Notes under the pieces: generated by a model
Seen by the model: only the letters and a program-made list of their open reading frames with translations
Told to the model about the DNA's origin: nothing
The model's database searches: none
Translations under genes and position numbers: made by a program
Shown: positions 7,681 through 15,071 of the stretch, piece after piece
How the letters are laid out: every line of letters begins with the position of its first letter
How positions within the stretch are numbered: position 1 is the first letter of the stretch
Origin: Geobacteraceae bacterium
GTDB lineage: Bacteria; Desulfobacterota; Desulfuromonadia; Geobacterales; Geobacteraceae
Direction: 5' to 3'
NCBI GenBank assembly: GCA_009773645.1
Contig: WSYB01000034.1
Location: forward strand, 1 to 36,064
Length of the DNA stretch: 36,064 bases

Positions 7681-8368
7681 CTTTCACCCCGCCGAACCTG
7701 TAGCCCAGGCCGTAGACGGTCAGCACGAACACCGGCGAATGGGGGTCGTCGCCCAGCTTGTGGCGGATGTTCTTGATGTGGGAGTCGATGTTTCTCTCGT
7801 ACCCCTCGAACCGATAACCCATGACCTTGTCGATCAGCTCTTCCCTGGTGAAGGTCTTCTGGGGGGTAGCGGCAAGAGCGAAGAGGAGCTTGAATTCCGC
7901 CGCGGTCAGCTTGACCGGCCGGCCTTTGCAGACGACGCTGAAGCCGGCGTTATCGAGGATGAGCGTGCCGCCGTTGAAGCTGAGCCGGTCGCCGCCGCCG
8001 ACCTTCCCGGCCCGTTTGAGGACCGCCTGGACACGGCAGACCAGCTCTCGCGGACTGAACGGCTTGACGATGTAGTCATCGGCCCCGAGGGCAAACCCCG
8101 CCAGCCGCTCTTCTTCGGAAGACTTGGCGGTCAGCATGATAACGGGTATCTCAGTGGTCTCGGCCAATTCCCGGCAGACCGCCTCGCCGCTCAGGTCGGG
8201 AAGCATCAGGTCGAGCACCACCAGAACCGGATTTTCCGTTTTGGCAAGGGCCAAGGCGCTGACTCCGCTTTCCGTATGGATGACCCTGAAACCGGCCTGC
8301 TCCAGATAGACGCGGGCGATTTCGGCAAGTTTCAGATCGTCTTCAACAAGGAGAATGGAATGTGACAA
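7673..8368 (-). CDS. OmpR-family response regulator
   Basis: A 231-residue regulator with a receiver domain (1-115) and a winged-helix DNA-binding domain (about 130-228). The phospho-acceptor is D53 in VLDLMLPD, with D10/D11, T80 and K102 as the other conserved active-site residues. The gene starts with TTG (8366-8368), supported by GGGAGG about 7 bases upstream; no in-frame ATG fits as well. It is the partner of the kinase whose gene overlaps its end. It follows the copy-2 lipoprotein by 63 bases, so it may be in the same transcript and may control it. Confidence 0.93.
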   Translation of the reverse strand: MSHSILLVEDDLKLAEIARVYLEQAGFRVIHTESGVSALALAKTENPVLVVLDLMLPDLSGEAVCRELAETTEIPVIMLTAKSSEEERLAGFALGADDYIVKPFSPRELVCRVQAVLKRAGKVGGGDRLSFNGGTLILDNAGFSVVCKGRPVKLTAAEFKLLFALAATPQKTFTREELIDKVMGYRFEGYERNIDSHIKNIRHKLGDDPHSPVFVLTVYGLGYRFGGVKDA

Positions 8369-8431
8369 CGGCTACCTCCCCCTCAAAATATGATACCCAA
8401 GATTTAAGCGCTACGAAGGTTTCTACCCCAT

Positions 8432-9304
8432 TCACATCATTCCAGAACCCATCATGCCGCCCGGACGCCAACGACTCCCAGTATAGTTCCAGAAGGCGCT
8501 GTGGCTCGTCATGTTACGAAACATCCCCGAGTAGTTCGTGAAACCGCCCCCGACCTGCATCCCCTGGAGCATGGTCCGCATCCGATCCCGCATCGCGGTC
8601 ATGGGTGCGCTGTCCATACCGCTGCCGTTCATGGCGTTGTCGGTGATCTGCGACATGTTAAGGTTTATCTCTCCCATCATGGCCCGGTAGCGGCCACGAT
8701 TGATTCCGGCGCCGTTCATGACGAGGGGGGCCTGCTCGGCCATGAGGCTTGTCATCTGCCTGGCGGTCTCCCGCATGGTCTGGTAGTGGACCTGGTGCTG
8801 TCCGACACCCGAGCCGGCCACGTAGTCGCCGAGCATATTCACCTCCGCCGGCAGGTTGAGCTGGTTGCGGAGCTGGACCATCGCGTCGGTCGTGGTCATC
8901 CCCGGATTGGCGGCCATCTTCTCCCTGATGAGCGATGACATGGGGCTGATGAAGCCGGTTGATCCGGACGGCGCGGAGAGGACGTAGCCGCTCTGCACCG
9001 GCTTACCGTCGTCCTCATCAACGGTACTCCCCGCCATGACCCTGACGACGATCGGGTATTTCCCCTCGTCTGCGGGCGCAACTGACAGAGTGTAGTAGCC
9101 GTGGGGGCCGGAGACGGTTTTCGGCTCCCCCTCGTCCCACTGGTAGTTGCCGTTCTTGTCCATGAAGACCTGGGCACCCACAAGATAGCCGTCGGCCACA
9201 GTCCCACTCACGGTAGCCGCGGGGGTGCTGCCACCGCTGCCGCCGCACCCGGCAATACTTCCCACAGCCAAAACAGCAGCTACTGCCAGAAATCTTTTTA
9301 ACAT
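8432..9304 (-). CDS. Lipoprotein with Ca-loop-like domain and Met-rich C terminus (copy 2)
   Basis: A 290-residue lipoprotein, close paralog of the 4168-5052 product: lipobox SIAGC (Cys20), the same beta module with acidic loop DKNGNYQWDEGEP, the same helical middle, and the conserved SGMFRNMTSHSAFWNYTG segment before a Gly/Met-rich end (PGGMMGSGMM). AAAGGAG precedes the start. DNA identity between the copies is high around 8478-8530 and 4217-4275. It lies directly upstream of a two-component system, whereas copy 1 lies directly upstream of the small protein. No function is assigned. Confidence 0.75.
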   Translation of the reverse strand: MLKRFLAVAAVLAVGSIAGCGGSGGSTPAATVSGTVADGYLVGAQVFMDKNGNYQWDEGEPKTVSGPHGYYTLSVAPADEGKYPIVVRVMAGSTVDEDDGKPVQSGYVLSAPSGSTGFISPMSSLIREKMAANPGMTTTDAMVQLRNQLNLPAEVNMLGDYVAGSGVGQHQVHYQTMRETARQMTSLMAEQAPLVMNGAGINRGRYRAMMGEINLNMSQITDNAMNGSGMDSAPMTAMRDRMRTMLQGMQVGGGFTNYSGMFRNMTSHSAFWNYTGSRWRPGGMMGSGMM

Positions 9305-9340
9305 GGTCTTTTCTCCTTTAATAGCTTCTGCAAGCGAAGT

Positions 9341-9505
9341 CTAGAATTCGTAAAAAACGGCAAGCCCCGTACCGTAATCGGGGCTGGCGGTTGTAATCCC
9401 CTTGGCCAGATAGCCATCGATGCCTGTTTGCCTCGTAATCTGGTATTTGACCTTCAGCCGCGCTTCCAGCAGGGCCGATGCTCCCTCGACGGGAGGTGTA
9501 CCTTT
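9341..9505 (-). pseudogene. 3' remnant of an outer-membrane beta-barrel gene (copy 2)
   Basis: An open stretch of 54 codons with no start codon ends in ARLKVKYQITRQTGIDGYL, then AKGITTASPDYGTG and a terminal strand closing with YEF. It is the same C terminus as at 5089-5190 but keeps one more barrel strand. An in-frame TAG at 9506-9508 cuts it off. Its stop lies 36 bases before the copy-2 lipoprotein start. The 331-base geneless stretch 9305-9635 holds only this remnant and, at about 9530-9545, an AT-rich palindrome ATATTC-T-GAATAT. Confidence 0.7.
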
Positions 9506-9635
9506 CTAAACGCGAAGTTCATTCAATATGATATTCTGAATATACATCTTTCTTCAAGCAGAATTTTGTCGGCGCTTCGCCTTCGTAACAGCTGGTAGTA
9601 GCCGGAGGTCTTCATGTTCCGTGAATCCTTTCTTG

Positions 9636-10493
9636 TCACTCATCCGCATTCCCAACATGATGTGCCTTTGGTGCGAGTCGGCGGAAACCCTCCCAGTCAG
9701 GAGGCGAGTAAGCATCCCGTCTCCAGTGAAGCCCGGCATCCCGGATCGTTCCCGGCAGGTCGGCCTCGAAGAGGAGCCGGAAAGCGAGGTAGAGAACGGT
9801 GAACTGCTGGTCGCGGTTCCCCGGCTCCCCTAAGGCGTGTCCGAATGGGAAACGGAGAAAGAGCGCCCGGGGAGGCGGTGTTTTCTCCGTGATTTCCCGG
9901 ACAATGGAGAGGGATATCGTGGGGATTCCCGCTGCTTCTATCGCCCGAGCTGCCAGTCCCACGGACCGGTTGCAGCTCCCTCAGGCAGGAACCAGCAGGG
10001 CATAGTCCGCCTTGGCATCGGCGAGCTTACGGGCAATCGCCGGGGCGGTCTCTTCCTGAAGAGTTTTCAGGTGGGGACCGTCGATGTGTCCCATCAGACT
10101 GAAGGCTGTCGTGTAAAGGGCGCCCAGGGCACCCGACTCAACAAGTTCCTGTAGCCTCTGGAGCGGTAAAACGAGGTTCAGGTCCCTTTCGGCGTCCCGG
10201 TGGTCGTAATAGTCGTGGGTAATGGTGAGGCTGTCAGCAGGGGTATCCGTGGGTATCTCCCGAAAGGTTGGATCGCCGTTCGGGTCGGCCATGTTGAACG
10301 GCTGCTGTGTCTTCAAATGGACCCCGCCCGTGGCCACCAGGGCCAGCACCGCTTCCTTCAAAGGTTTCCGGGGTTCAGTCCAGGGAATGCCGGCGATATT
10401 CGCATCGAGCCGCCGGCCCCACCGGGCCGCCAGGGATGGGAAAGAGGTAAAAGCCCTGGCAAGAAACCTGTTTTTCAGCCGAATGAAAGTCAT
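9636..10493 (-). CDS. GrdB-family selenoprotein (Sec at UGA 9981-9983)
   Basis: A 285-residue protein when the in-frame UGA at 9981-9983 is read as selenocysteine. Upstream and downstream parts share one frame and join as ...YALLVPA-U-GSCNRSVGLAARA..., giving U171-x-x-C174, the redox motif of the glycine/sarcosine/betaine reductase selenoprotein B family. After it come AIEAAGIPTISLSIVREI and PPPRALFLRFPFGHALGEPG, characteristic of the GrdB-like branch found outside glycine fermenters. The start at 10493 has AGGAGG 9 bases upstream. A good SECIS hairpin begins 3 bases after the UGA. The ends of the two halves would be nonsense otherwise. The substrate is unknown; no GrdA or GrdC is present, so a stand-alone reductase is more likely than glycine reductase. 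Confidence 0.85.
9947..9983 (-). promoter_or_regulatory. Bacterial SECIS element with UGA codon
   Basis: Immediately after UGA, GAGCUG (9978-9973) pairs with CAGCUC (9952-9947). A three-base bulge (CAA) follows, then CCGGUCC (9969-9963) pairs with GGACUGG (9959-9953), closing a three-base loop (GUG). Position, length and the GGUC beside the apical loop fit the SelB-binding hairpin of bacterial selenoprotein mRNAs. Confidence 0.75.
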
Positions 10494-10601
10494 GTGCCAT
10501 ATCCTCCTCATCAAGGATTACCACCCAGCAACGATCCACCATGCGTACGATCCGGGCTAGGAGCGTGTCGTCCGGACCCGATCACGTCCCACAGCCTGTC
10601 T

Positions 10602-11105
10602 TCAACCGGAAATTTCCTTCATCTTTAGACATGCGCCCGAAATTACATGTACCGCCCTGTCAATTTCGGTGATCAGGATCGTCTGCGGGGTAATGGCCCT
10701 TTCGACGTCATCGACACTTACCATTCCAAATTCATCAACAGGGAGATAGGTAACGGCATACCCCGTTCCTTCCAGGTATTCGCACACCTCGGTAACTGCG
10801 GGGTGCTCGATCCTGCTGGTGATGATGTGGTTTCCCCGCTGCCGGTGAGCGAAGGCGATCCCCTTGATGGCCCAGTTGTTCGATTCAGTGCCGCCGCTCG
10901 TGAATACGATCTCCGACGGGAGGCAGTTCAGGAGAGAGGCTACCTGTTCGCGGGCGGTCTCGACTGCTCTTTTGGTCTGTTCGCCGTACCAGTGGGAACT
11001 AGAGGGATTGCCGAAATGCTCTTCCAGATAAGGACGCATGGCGGCAATCATCTCAGGGTCATGGGGGGTGGTTGCGTTGTAATCGAGATAGATCGGCTTA
11101 ATCAT
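10602..11105 (-). pseudogene. Truncated cysteine desulfurase (NifS/IscS family)
   Basis: The frame starts at 11105 with MIKPIYLDYNATTPHDP and follows class-V aminotransferase cysteine desulfurases well through SGGTESNN, SRIEHPAV (PLP-stacking His) and ITPQTILIT. At about residue 145 it leaves the family: instead of the usual VMHANNEVGT it reads EIDRAVHVISGACLKMKEIS and stops at 167 residues. A full enzyme has about 380-400. The PLP-binding lysine and the persulfide cysteine are both absent, so it cannot be an active desulfurase. No remainder of the gene is visible downstream. It lies just upstream of the selenoprotein gene, where a full copy could have supplied selenium or sulfur. Confidence 0.8.
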
Positions 11106-11182
11106 CGGCGCTCCTTTGCTTCTTGATACAAATATGGCCTCCCGGCTCACCGAAAGGCCAGTTGACGTAACTTCTGAAGCTT

Positions 11183-11362
11183 TTACTTACAGTCTTCCCG
11201 CCAAAGACAGCTCATTTGCCCGCACTCGGCAGCCTTGCCGGTATCAAAGCACATGGGATTTCCCTCCGCCTCCTGGATAGCCCTGATGATCTCGCCCTTC
11301 TTCATTTTCCCGGTTTTCACACCCCTCTGTTTGGCTATTTCCTTGATTTCCTCCGTTTTCAT
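11183..11362 (-). CDS. SAP/Rho-N-like small Cys-motif protein
   Basis: A 59-residue protein starting at 11362 (GGGGGA upstream). Residues 1-35 (MKTEEIKEIAKQRGVKTGK, then MKKGEIIRAIQ) form a helix-extended-helix like SAP or Rho N-terminal domains, which bind nucleic acid. The tail carries four cysteines with the spacing of CFDTGKAAECGQMSCLWREDC, possibly a small metal site. It lies 20 bases after the YHS-protein gene and is probably in the same operon. The binding role is inferred from fold similarity by eye. Confidence 0.65.
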   Translation of the reverse strand: MKTEEIKEIAKQRGVKTGKMKKGEIIRAIQEAEGNPMCFDTGKAAECGQMSCLWREDCK

Positions 11363-11382
11363 GCCTTTTCCCCCTTCAACGT

Positions 11383-12027
11383 TTATTTGCGCTCCTCCAG
11401 GAAAGCCTCTTTGCAGACTTCCGAGCAAAAGTAGAACGTATGACCAGTCCACTCGACCTTGCTTGTCGCCGCAGTCGCCGAAATCTGCATGCCGCAAACA
11501 GGGTCAGAGACGATGTTGTCCTTCTGGTAGAATGGATGAGTTTCCAGGCGGAGGTAGGTATCGACAAACTCGATAATCTTTTCCTCCACCCACAAGCCTA
11601 TTGCTTCGTCCGAGTCATCAAGTGGGAATGTCTGCTCTTCATCCCGCTTGTATTCCATCAGCACGGGACGGATCTCAAGATCGTAGCGGGCCGTAAGCCC
11701 TGTACCGCTTTCCTCGGGAAGCAGACATATATCAAAGGAAACGGTGGCGGGGAAACGGGGGGTGTGGGCAAACTGGCAAAAACAGTGGAAATCGGCATCG
11801 CCATGCCGTTCCGAGATGGCAGCGTTGTCAAAATGCCGCGACAACTCCTCCATCCGAGGATGGATGACCAACTCCATGGTACGGCGGGCAACGGCGGCAA
11901 ATCGCTCCCGTTGCTCCAGCAGTTCTTTCATCGTACTGTCGATGAGCTTTTGCTGCTCGGCAAGTTCGTTTTGATGTCGTTCGAGACTATTGAGTATCCT
12001 GCTTGATAACCGTCCGTTGTCAGCCAT
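11383..12027 (-). CDS. YHS-domain protein with coiled-coil N terminus
   Basis: A 214-residue cytoplasmic protein; the start at 12027 has GGGAGG upstream. Residues 10-65 look like a coiled coil (SLERHQNELAEQQKLIDSTM). The middle (66-170) is a charged beta/alpha part with HCFCQF and does not match a family I know. Residues 174-212 are a YHS domain: SDPVCGM at the start, FYFCSEVCKEAF at the end, with C178, C201 and C205 as likely metal ligands. YHS domains occur in copper ATPases and metal-handling proteins. Position after a cytochrome gene and before the SAP-like gene indicates one operon. Confidence 0.75.
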   Translation of the reverse strand: MADNGRLSSRILNSLERHQNELAEQQKLIDSTMKELLEQRERFAAVARRTMELVIHPRMEELSRHFDNAAISERHGDADFHCFCQFAHTPRFPATVSFDICLLPEESGTGLTARYDLEIRPVLMEYKRDEEQTFPLDDSDEAIGLWVEEKIIEFVDTYLRLETHPFYQKDNIVSDPVCGMQISATAATSKVEWTGHTFYFCSEVCKEAFLEERK

Positions 12028-12053
12028 TGTCGTCACCTCCCGTGGGACTTGTT

Positions 12054-12476
12054 TCAGCGGAATTTTGCATGGCACTCGGTGCATTTCGCTTCCGCCTTCT
12101 GAAAGGCAGCCTTGGCCTTGGTAAAATCTCCCTTTTTCGCCAGTTCCACCGTTTCCTTAAGATCGCTTTCAAAGCCGGCCGCTATGTTTCTGAACGTTTT
12201 CGGCAGCTTGAGGTTCTTGTGGGGCTTAGCCTTCTTCAGATCTGGGGCCGTGGCGAGCATCTTACCGGCCTCCGCTTCGACAGAAGCAGAGTCCCCTTTC
12301 TCCAAGGCCTTTTCGACATTTGCCTGGGCAGCGGCGAACATCGGCATCATGTCGTGGAGCTTCTGCATCTGAGCATTGGCCTTATGCTTTTTCTCGTGCT
12401 TCTCCCCTTCGTGGGCGAAAGCCCCACTCTGGATCAGAAGAACTGCACTGAACGTTATTGCTATGATTTTCTTCAT
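12054..12476 (-). CDS. Periplasmic monoheme cytochrome, class II (c'-like)
   Basis: A 140-residue exported protein with a signal peptide (1-21, cleavage near AFAHEG), a His/Lys-rich N-terminal stretch (HEGEKHEKKHK) and four amphipathic helices. A single heme site, CTECH (132-136), lies at the very C terminus, which is the class II cytochrome c'/c556 arrangement. The start at 12476 is preceded by GAGGGG. It lies 24 bases after the GerMN lipoprotein gene and 26 before the YHS gene. Electron carriage or ligand binding in the periplasm is expected from the family. Confidence 0.85.
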   Translation of the reverse strand: MKKIIAITFSAVLLIQSGAFAHEGEKHEKKHKANAQMQKLHDMMPMFAAAQANVEKALEKGDSASVEAEAGKMLATAPDLKKAKPHKNLKLPKTFRNIAAGFESDLKETVELAKKGDFTKAKAAFQKAEAKCTECHAKFR

Positions 12477-12500
12477 ATTTCCCCTCAATTTTAACAGGCT

Positions 12501-13376
12501 TCAATGTTCTTTCACTTCAAGCGAATGCTCCTCATCGCCATCAGCCATTCTTCCGAGCTTATCCACCACTTTCCAGCGAACCTTCACCGGCAATCCGGCC
12601 TTGAATAGAGAAGGATCTTTCGGCTTCAGGACCGCGGCCATGTCGAAGACCGAGTGGAAGACTTCCCCGGGAAAAGCCTTCCCATCCTTGTCGGCGATGG
12701 TCAGCTCCTTGATTTCGACCGGCCGGTCGAAATAGGCGCTCACCTCTTCCACTTCCTTCGCCCCTTTATCCTTTACCGCCGTCACACTGAGCAGCCTGGG
12801 AGGCGAAGGATCGAGTACCGATGACGCGACTGGCAGAAGGGTCCCTTTCGCGAAGTCGAGGTCCTTCCCTTCCGAGAGCAGCCTCACGCCCTTGATCCCC
12901 TCGAATTGGGTAAGAGTCATAACCAGGGCGTTCAGCGTTCCTTCTTTATCCGTTCCGGTCTTCAAAAAATCCTTGCTCAAGTTGATCTTCACCAGGCCTT
13001 CCTGTTGAGTAAGCTCCAGGAGATGTGCACCGGCTGCAAACGGCTGAAGGATCTCACCTTTGTAAGCAGGCACCTCCATTCCGCCGATCAGACGTTCCAC
13101 GGCTACCTTCTTCATGCTGGCTTCGTCGAAGGTGAAGAAAGGGAAAGAGACAACTTTTCCCGTCTCCTTCGCGGAGGGAAAATAGATGACGAAGGCAAAG
13201 CAGGTCCCTTTGTCGGTGGTGGGGGCGGGTCCGAAGTATTTTTCGTAAGCTTTCGTCGCTGAAACCTTAGCAGGTTTAGCGGCCTGCGGGGCATCCTGTT
13301 TGCGGCATGCTCCAATGTGCAGAGACAGGGGCAGAATCATCGAAAACAAAAGTAGGCGCGATATTGTGAACATCAT
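12501..13376 (-). CDS. GerMN-domain lipoprotein
   Basis: A 291-residue lipoprotein with lipobox HIGAC (Cys24). Residues about 58-175 match the GerMN domain pattern: a variable beta strand start, VERLIGGMEVPAYKGEI, a loop, GLVKINLSKDFL, then a helix ALVMTLTQFEGIKGVRLL. A second beta-rich domain (about 185-285) resembles an Ig-like or Gmad-type module. GGAGGAG sits just upstream; two adjacent ATG codons make either residue 1 or 2 the start. In spore formers GerM acts in the cell wall; in Gram-negatives the role is unknown. It leads the cytochrome/YHS genes. Confidence 0.75.
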   Translation of the reverse strand: MMFTISRLLLFSMILPLSLHIGACRKQDAPQAAKPAKVSATKAYEKYFGPAPTTDKGTCFAFVIYFPSAKETGKVVSFPFFTFDEASMKKVAVERLIGGMEVPAYKGEILQPFAAGAHLLELTQQEGLVKINLSKDFLKTGTDKEGTLNALVMTLTQFEGIKGVRLLSEGKDLDFAKGTLLPVASSVLDPSPPRLLSVTAVKDKGAKEVEEVSAYFDRPVEIKELTIADKDGKAFPGEVFHSVFDMAAVLKPKDPSLFKAGLPVKVRWKVVDKLGRMADGDEEHSLEVKEH

Positions 13377-13431
13377 TCTCCTCCTCTCCGCTACTCTGCT
13401 ATGAGTGCTGTATTACTTGATGAATACACCA

Positions 13432-14211
13432 TCAGTTACAATTACCGCCTTTGTAAATCCATCCTGTCCGGGAGCATACATATTTCCTGCTGTACGAACA
13501 CGCTTCTTCTCCCTCCTGGTGTGGCCTGTCATGCAATGAACATTCTACAGGTGCCAAATGATCCTTTTTTTGTGCCCACAACCGGACCAGGCGGTTTTTC
13601 GACCCCTCTGCAAGGCCCCAATCCTGTTTCGCCAAGACATCTTCATAATGCAATATTCGATACTTGGAGAATATCTGCAAAAGCTCATTATCGGCAAATG
13701 TTGGATCATCCGGCAATATACGCATTTTCTGGCTGTCCCTGTGGAAAAATTCCACCATGACAATACCTCCCGGTTTCAGGCTTTCGTAGACTCTGTCAAC
13801 CATAATACGGTCGAAGGGGACATAAGAGAGGACGACCAAATCCCATTTGTTTTTGCCGTAATCAAAAACCGCAGCATCCTGGACAATGGTATTAATCTTT
13901 GTACCAGACACTCTGGCATTCTCAACAGCCATATTAACATCCATTTCCGAATTGTCGAACCCGGTAACGTCCCAGCCGAGCGTGGCCAGATAAATGGCGT
14001 TTCGCCCTGTTCCCATGGCCACGTCGAGCGCTTTGCCGGGCTTCATTCCTCGAACCATGTTCACGAGAAAAGCATTGGGCTCGTGATTGAAATCATCGTA
14101 ATAAGAAGGAGGATCAGCATGGTTGAACGAACTCTGATTTTTCTGCTGATTCGCCAGAACAGTTTCGAACTGGAGAAGAAGTATCAAGAGCAACGTAATA
14201 AATATACGCAT
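13432..14211 (-). CDS. Exported class I SAM-dependent methyltransferase
   Basis: A 259-residue protein. The start at 14211 opens a hydrophobic signal peptide, MRIFITLLLILLLQFETVLA, unusual for a methyltransferase because SAM is cytoplasmic. The Rossmann motif I is ALDVAMGTGRNA (61-72), motif II ends in GFDNSE and motif IV is DLVVLSYVPF, so the catalytic fold looks intact. It is close to TehB/UbiE-like families. The C-terminal tail holds four cysteines (PVECSLHDR...ACSYSRKYVCSRTGW...GNCN). The ribosome site is weak; a longer frame reaches 14298 but would bury the signal. The substrate is unknown. Confidence 0.75.
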   Translation of the reverse strand: MRIFITLLLILLLQFETVLANQQKNQSSFNHADPPSYYDDFNHEPNAFLVNMVRGMKPGKALDVAMGTGRNAIYLATLGWDVTGFDNSEMDVNMAVENARVSGTKINTIVQDAAVFDYGKNKWDLVVLSYVPFDRIMVDRVYESLKPGGIVMVEFFHRDSQKMRILPDDPTFADNELLQIFSKYRILHYEDVLAKQDWGLAEGSKNRLVRLWAQKKDHLAPVECSLHDRPHQEGEEACSYSRKYVCSRTGWIYKGGNCN

Positions 14212-14346
14212 CTGATGGCCGCCTTTCGATTCATATAGTTTTTCAGTATAGTTTTTACTTTGCCTCACCCTAGCCGATATGTCAATTACAGGTCTCATTT
14301 CTTCTTGATTATTTTTGTCAAGAATATGGGCGCACCTGTCCGCGGA

Positions 14347-14364
14347 AGTGACGAATCAGTCACT
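14347..14364. promoter_or_regulatory. Possible operator (inverted repeat)
   Basis: AGTGAC-gaatca-GTCACT is a perfect 6-bp inverted repeat with a 6-base spacer in the upstream region of the methyltransferase gene. Its form resembles TetR-family operators; no such regulator gene is in the window, so this is a weak candidate. Confidence 0.3.
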
Positions 14365-14410
14365 CATGTTTTTGCATGCCGGAAATTGAAACAAGAGCTA
14401 TCGTGTAAGT

Positions 14411-14447
14411 ACGGCGCACCGCAAATGCTGAATCTGAGGTGCGCCGT
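14411..14447 (-). terminator. Hairpin after the cus operon
   Basis: ACGGCGCACC (14411-14420) and GGTGCGCCGT (14438-14447) form a perfect 10-bp stem with a 17-base loop, 25 bases past the stop of the last cus-operon gene. It lacks a T run, so it may protect the transcript end or act as an incomplete terminator. Confidence 0.5.
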
Positions 14448-14471
14448 TGACAGCCGGAAGATTCAGATCGT

Positions 14472-14948
14472 CTACTTCACCGTATACCAGAACTTGGCAG
14501 ACCTCACCTTCCCGTCGGCGAGCTTGAACCTGGCCATCACGCCATATTTCCCCTTTTTGGCCATTTCGAAATCGGCACCGAAGTGCCCTTGCATCCCCAT
14601 CAAGTCCTTTGTCTGCTCGGATTTGTCGGGACCCTGCACCTTGACCTTGACCTCCCCCTCGGTGAGCTCCTTGCCTCTCTTGGCGTCCTTGAACTCCACC
14701 ATGACATGGTGGGTCTCCTTCATCTCCTTCGGCATCTCCATCTTCATCGCCTTCATGTGCTCGGCCATGCTGATGATCTTGAAGGTAGCCTTCACACCGT
14801 CAACCACCTCCTCATGGGCGAGACTCCCCTTGTCCATCATATGCTCACCGTGCTCCATTTTCATGGAACCGTGCTCCATGGCGGCAAAAGATGCCATGGG
14901 AATTGAGAGGGCCAGGATTGCTGCGATGATCACTGCTTCTTTCTTCAT
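14472..14948 (-). CDS. Met/His-rich YtkA-like periplasmic protein
   Basis: A 158-residue exported protein. The start at 14948 has AAAGGAG; signal peptide 1-22. The mature N terminus is packed with Met and His (MEHGSMKMEHGEHMMDKGS), a typical soft-metal-binding stretch. The remainder forms a beta sandwich like YtkA/FixH-type domains, with HHVMVEFKDAKRG, GEVKVKVQGPDKSEQTK and KYGVMARFKLADGK strands. It is the last gene of the cus operon, so a Cu(I)/Ag(I) chaperone delivering metal to the pump is the simplest reading. That role is inferred from composition and position. Confidence 0.7.
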   Translation of the reverse strand: MKKEAVIIAAILALSIPMASFAAMEHGSMKMEHGEHMMDKGSLAHEEVVDGVKATFKIISMAEHMKAMKMEMPKEMKETHHVMVEFKDAKRGKELTEGEVKVKVQGPDKSEQTKDLMGMQGHFGADFEMAKKGKYGVMARFKLADGKVRSAKFWYTVK

Positions 14949-14976
14949 GCTTTCTTCTCCTTTTGTGCGTTGTTGT

Positions 14977-15051
14977 GTAGGGGCACCCCTGCGTGGGTGC
15001 CCATTGCGTGGGTGCCCATTTGATCGGGCGGCCACACAGGGCCGCCCCTAC
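14977..15051. repeat. GTAGGGG...CCCCTAC palindromic repeat 2
   Basis: A 75-bp element in the cus operon between the pump gene and the YtkA-like gene. It starts GTAGGGGCACCCC, contains a doubled GCGTGGGTGCCCATT unit and ends GGGCCGCCCCTAC. A doubled ATTCACC follows at 15053-15066. Confidence 0.8.
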
Positions 15052-15071
15052 GATTCACCATTCACCGCTTT

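Noticed and set aside
9554-9739. 61-codon minus-strand frame overlapping the selenoprotein 3' end
   Set aside because: Its only start lies within the selenoprotein frame in another phase and no ribosome site or family is visible.
10582-10584. Another UGA (minus strand) followed by an open frame reading SGPDDTLLARIVRMVD, preceded by a short MSKDEGNFRLKTGCGT peptide
   Set aside because: It could be imagined as a second Sec codon, but no family is recognised, the frame runs into the selenoprotein start in another phase, and the hairpin after it is imperfect with a large loop.
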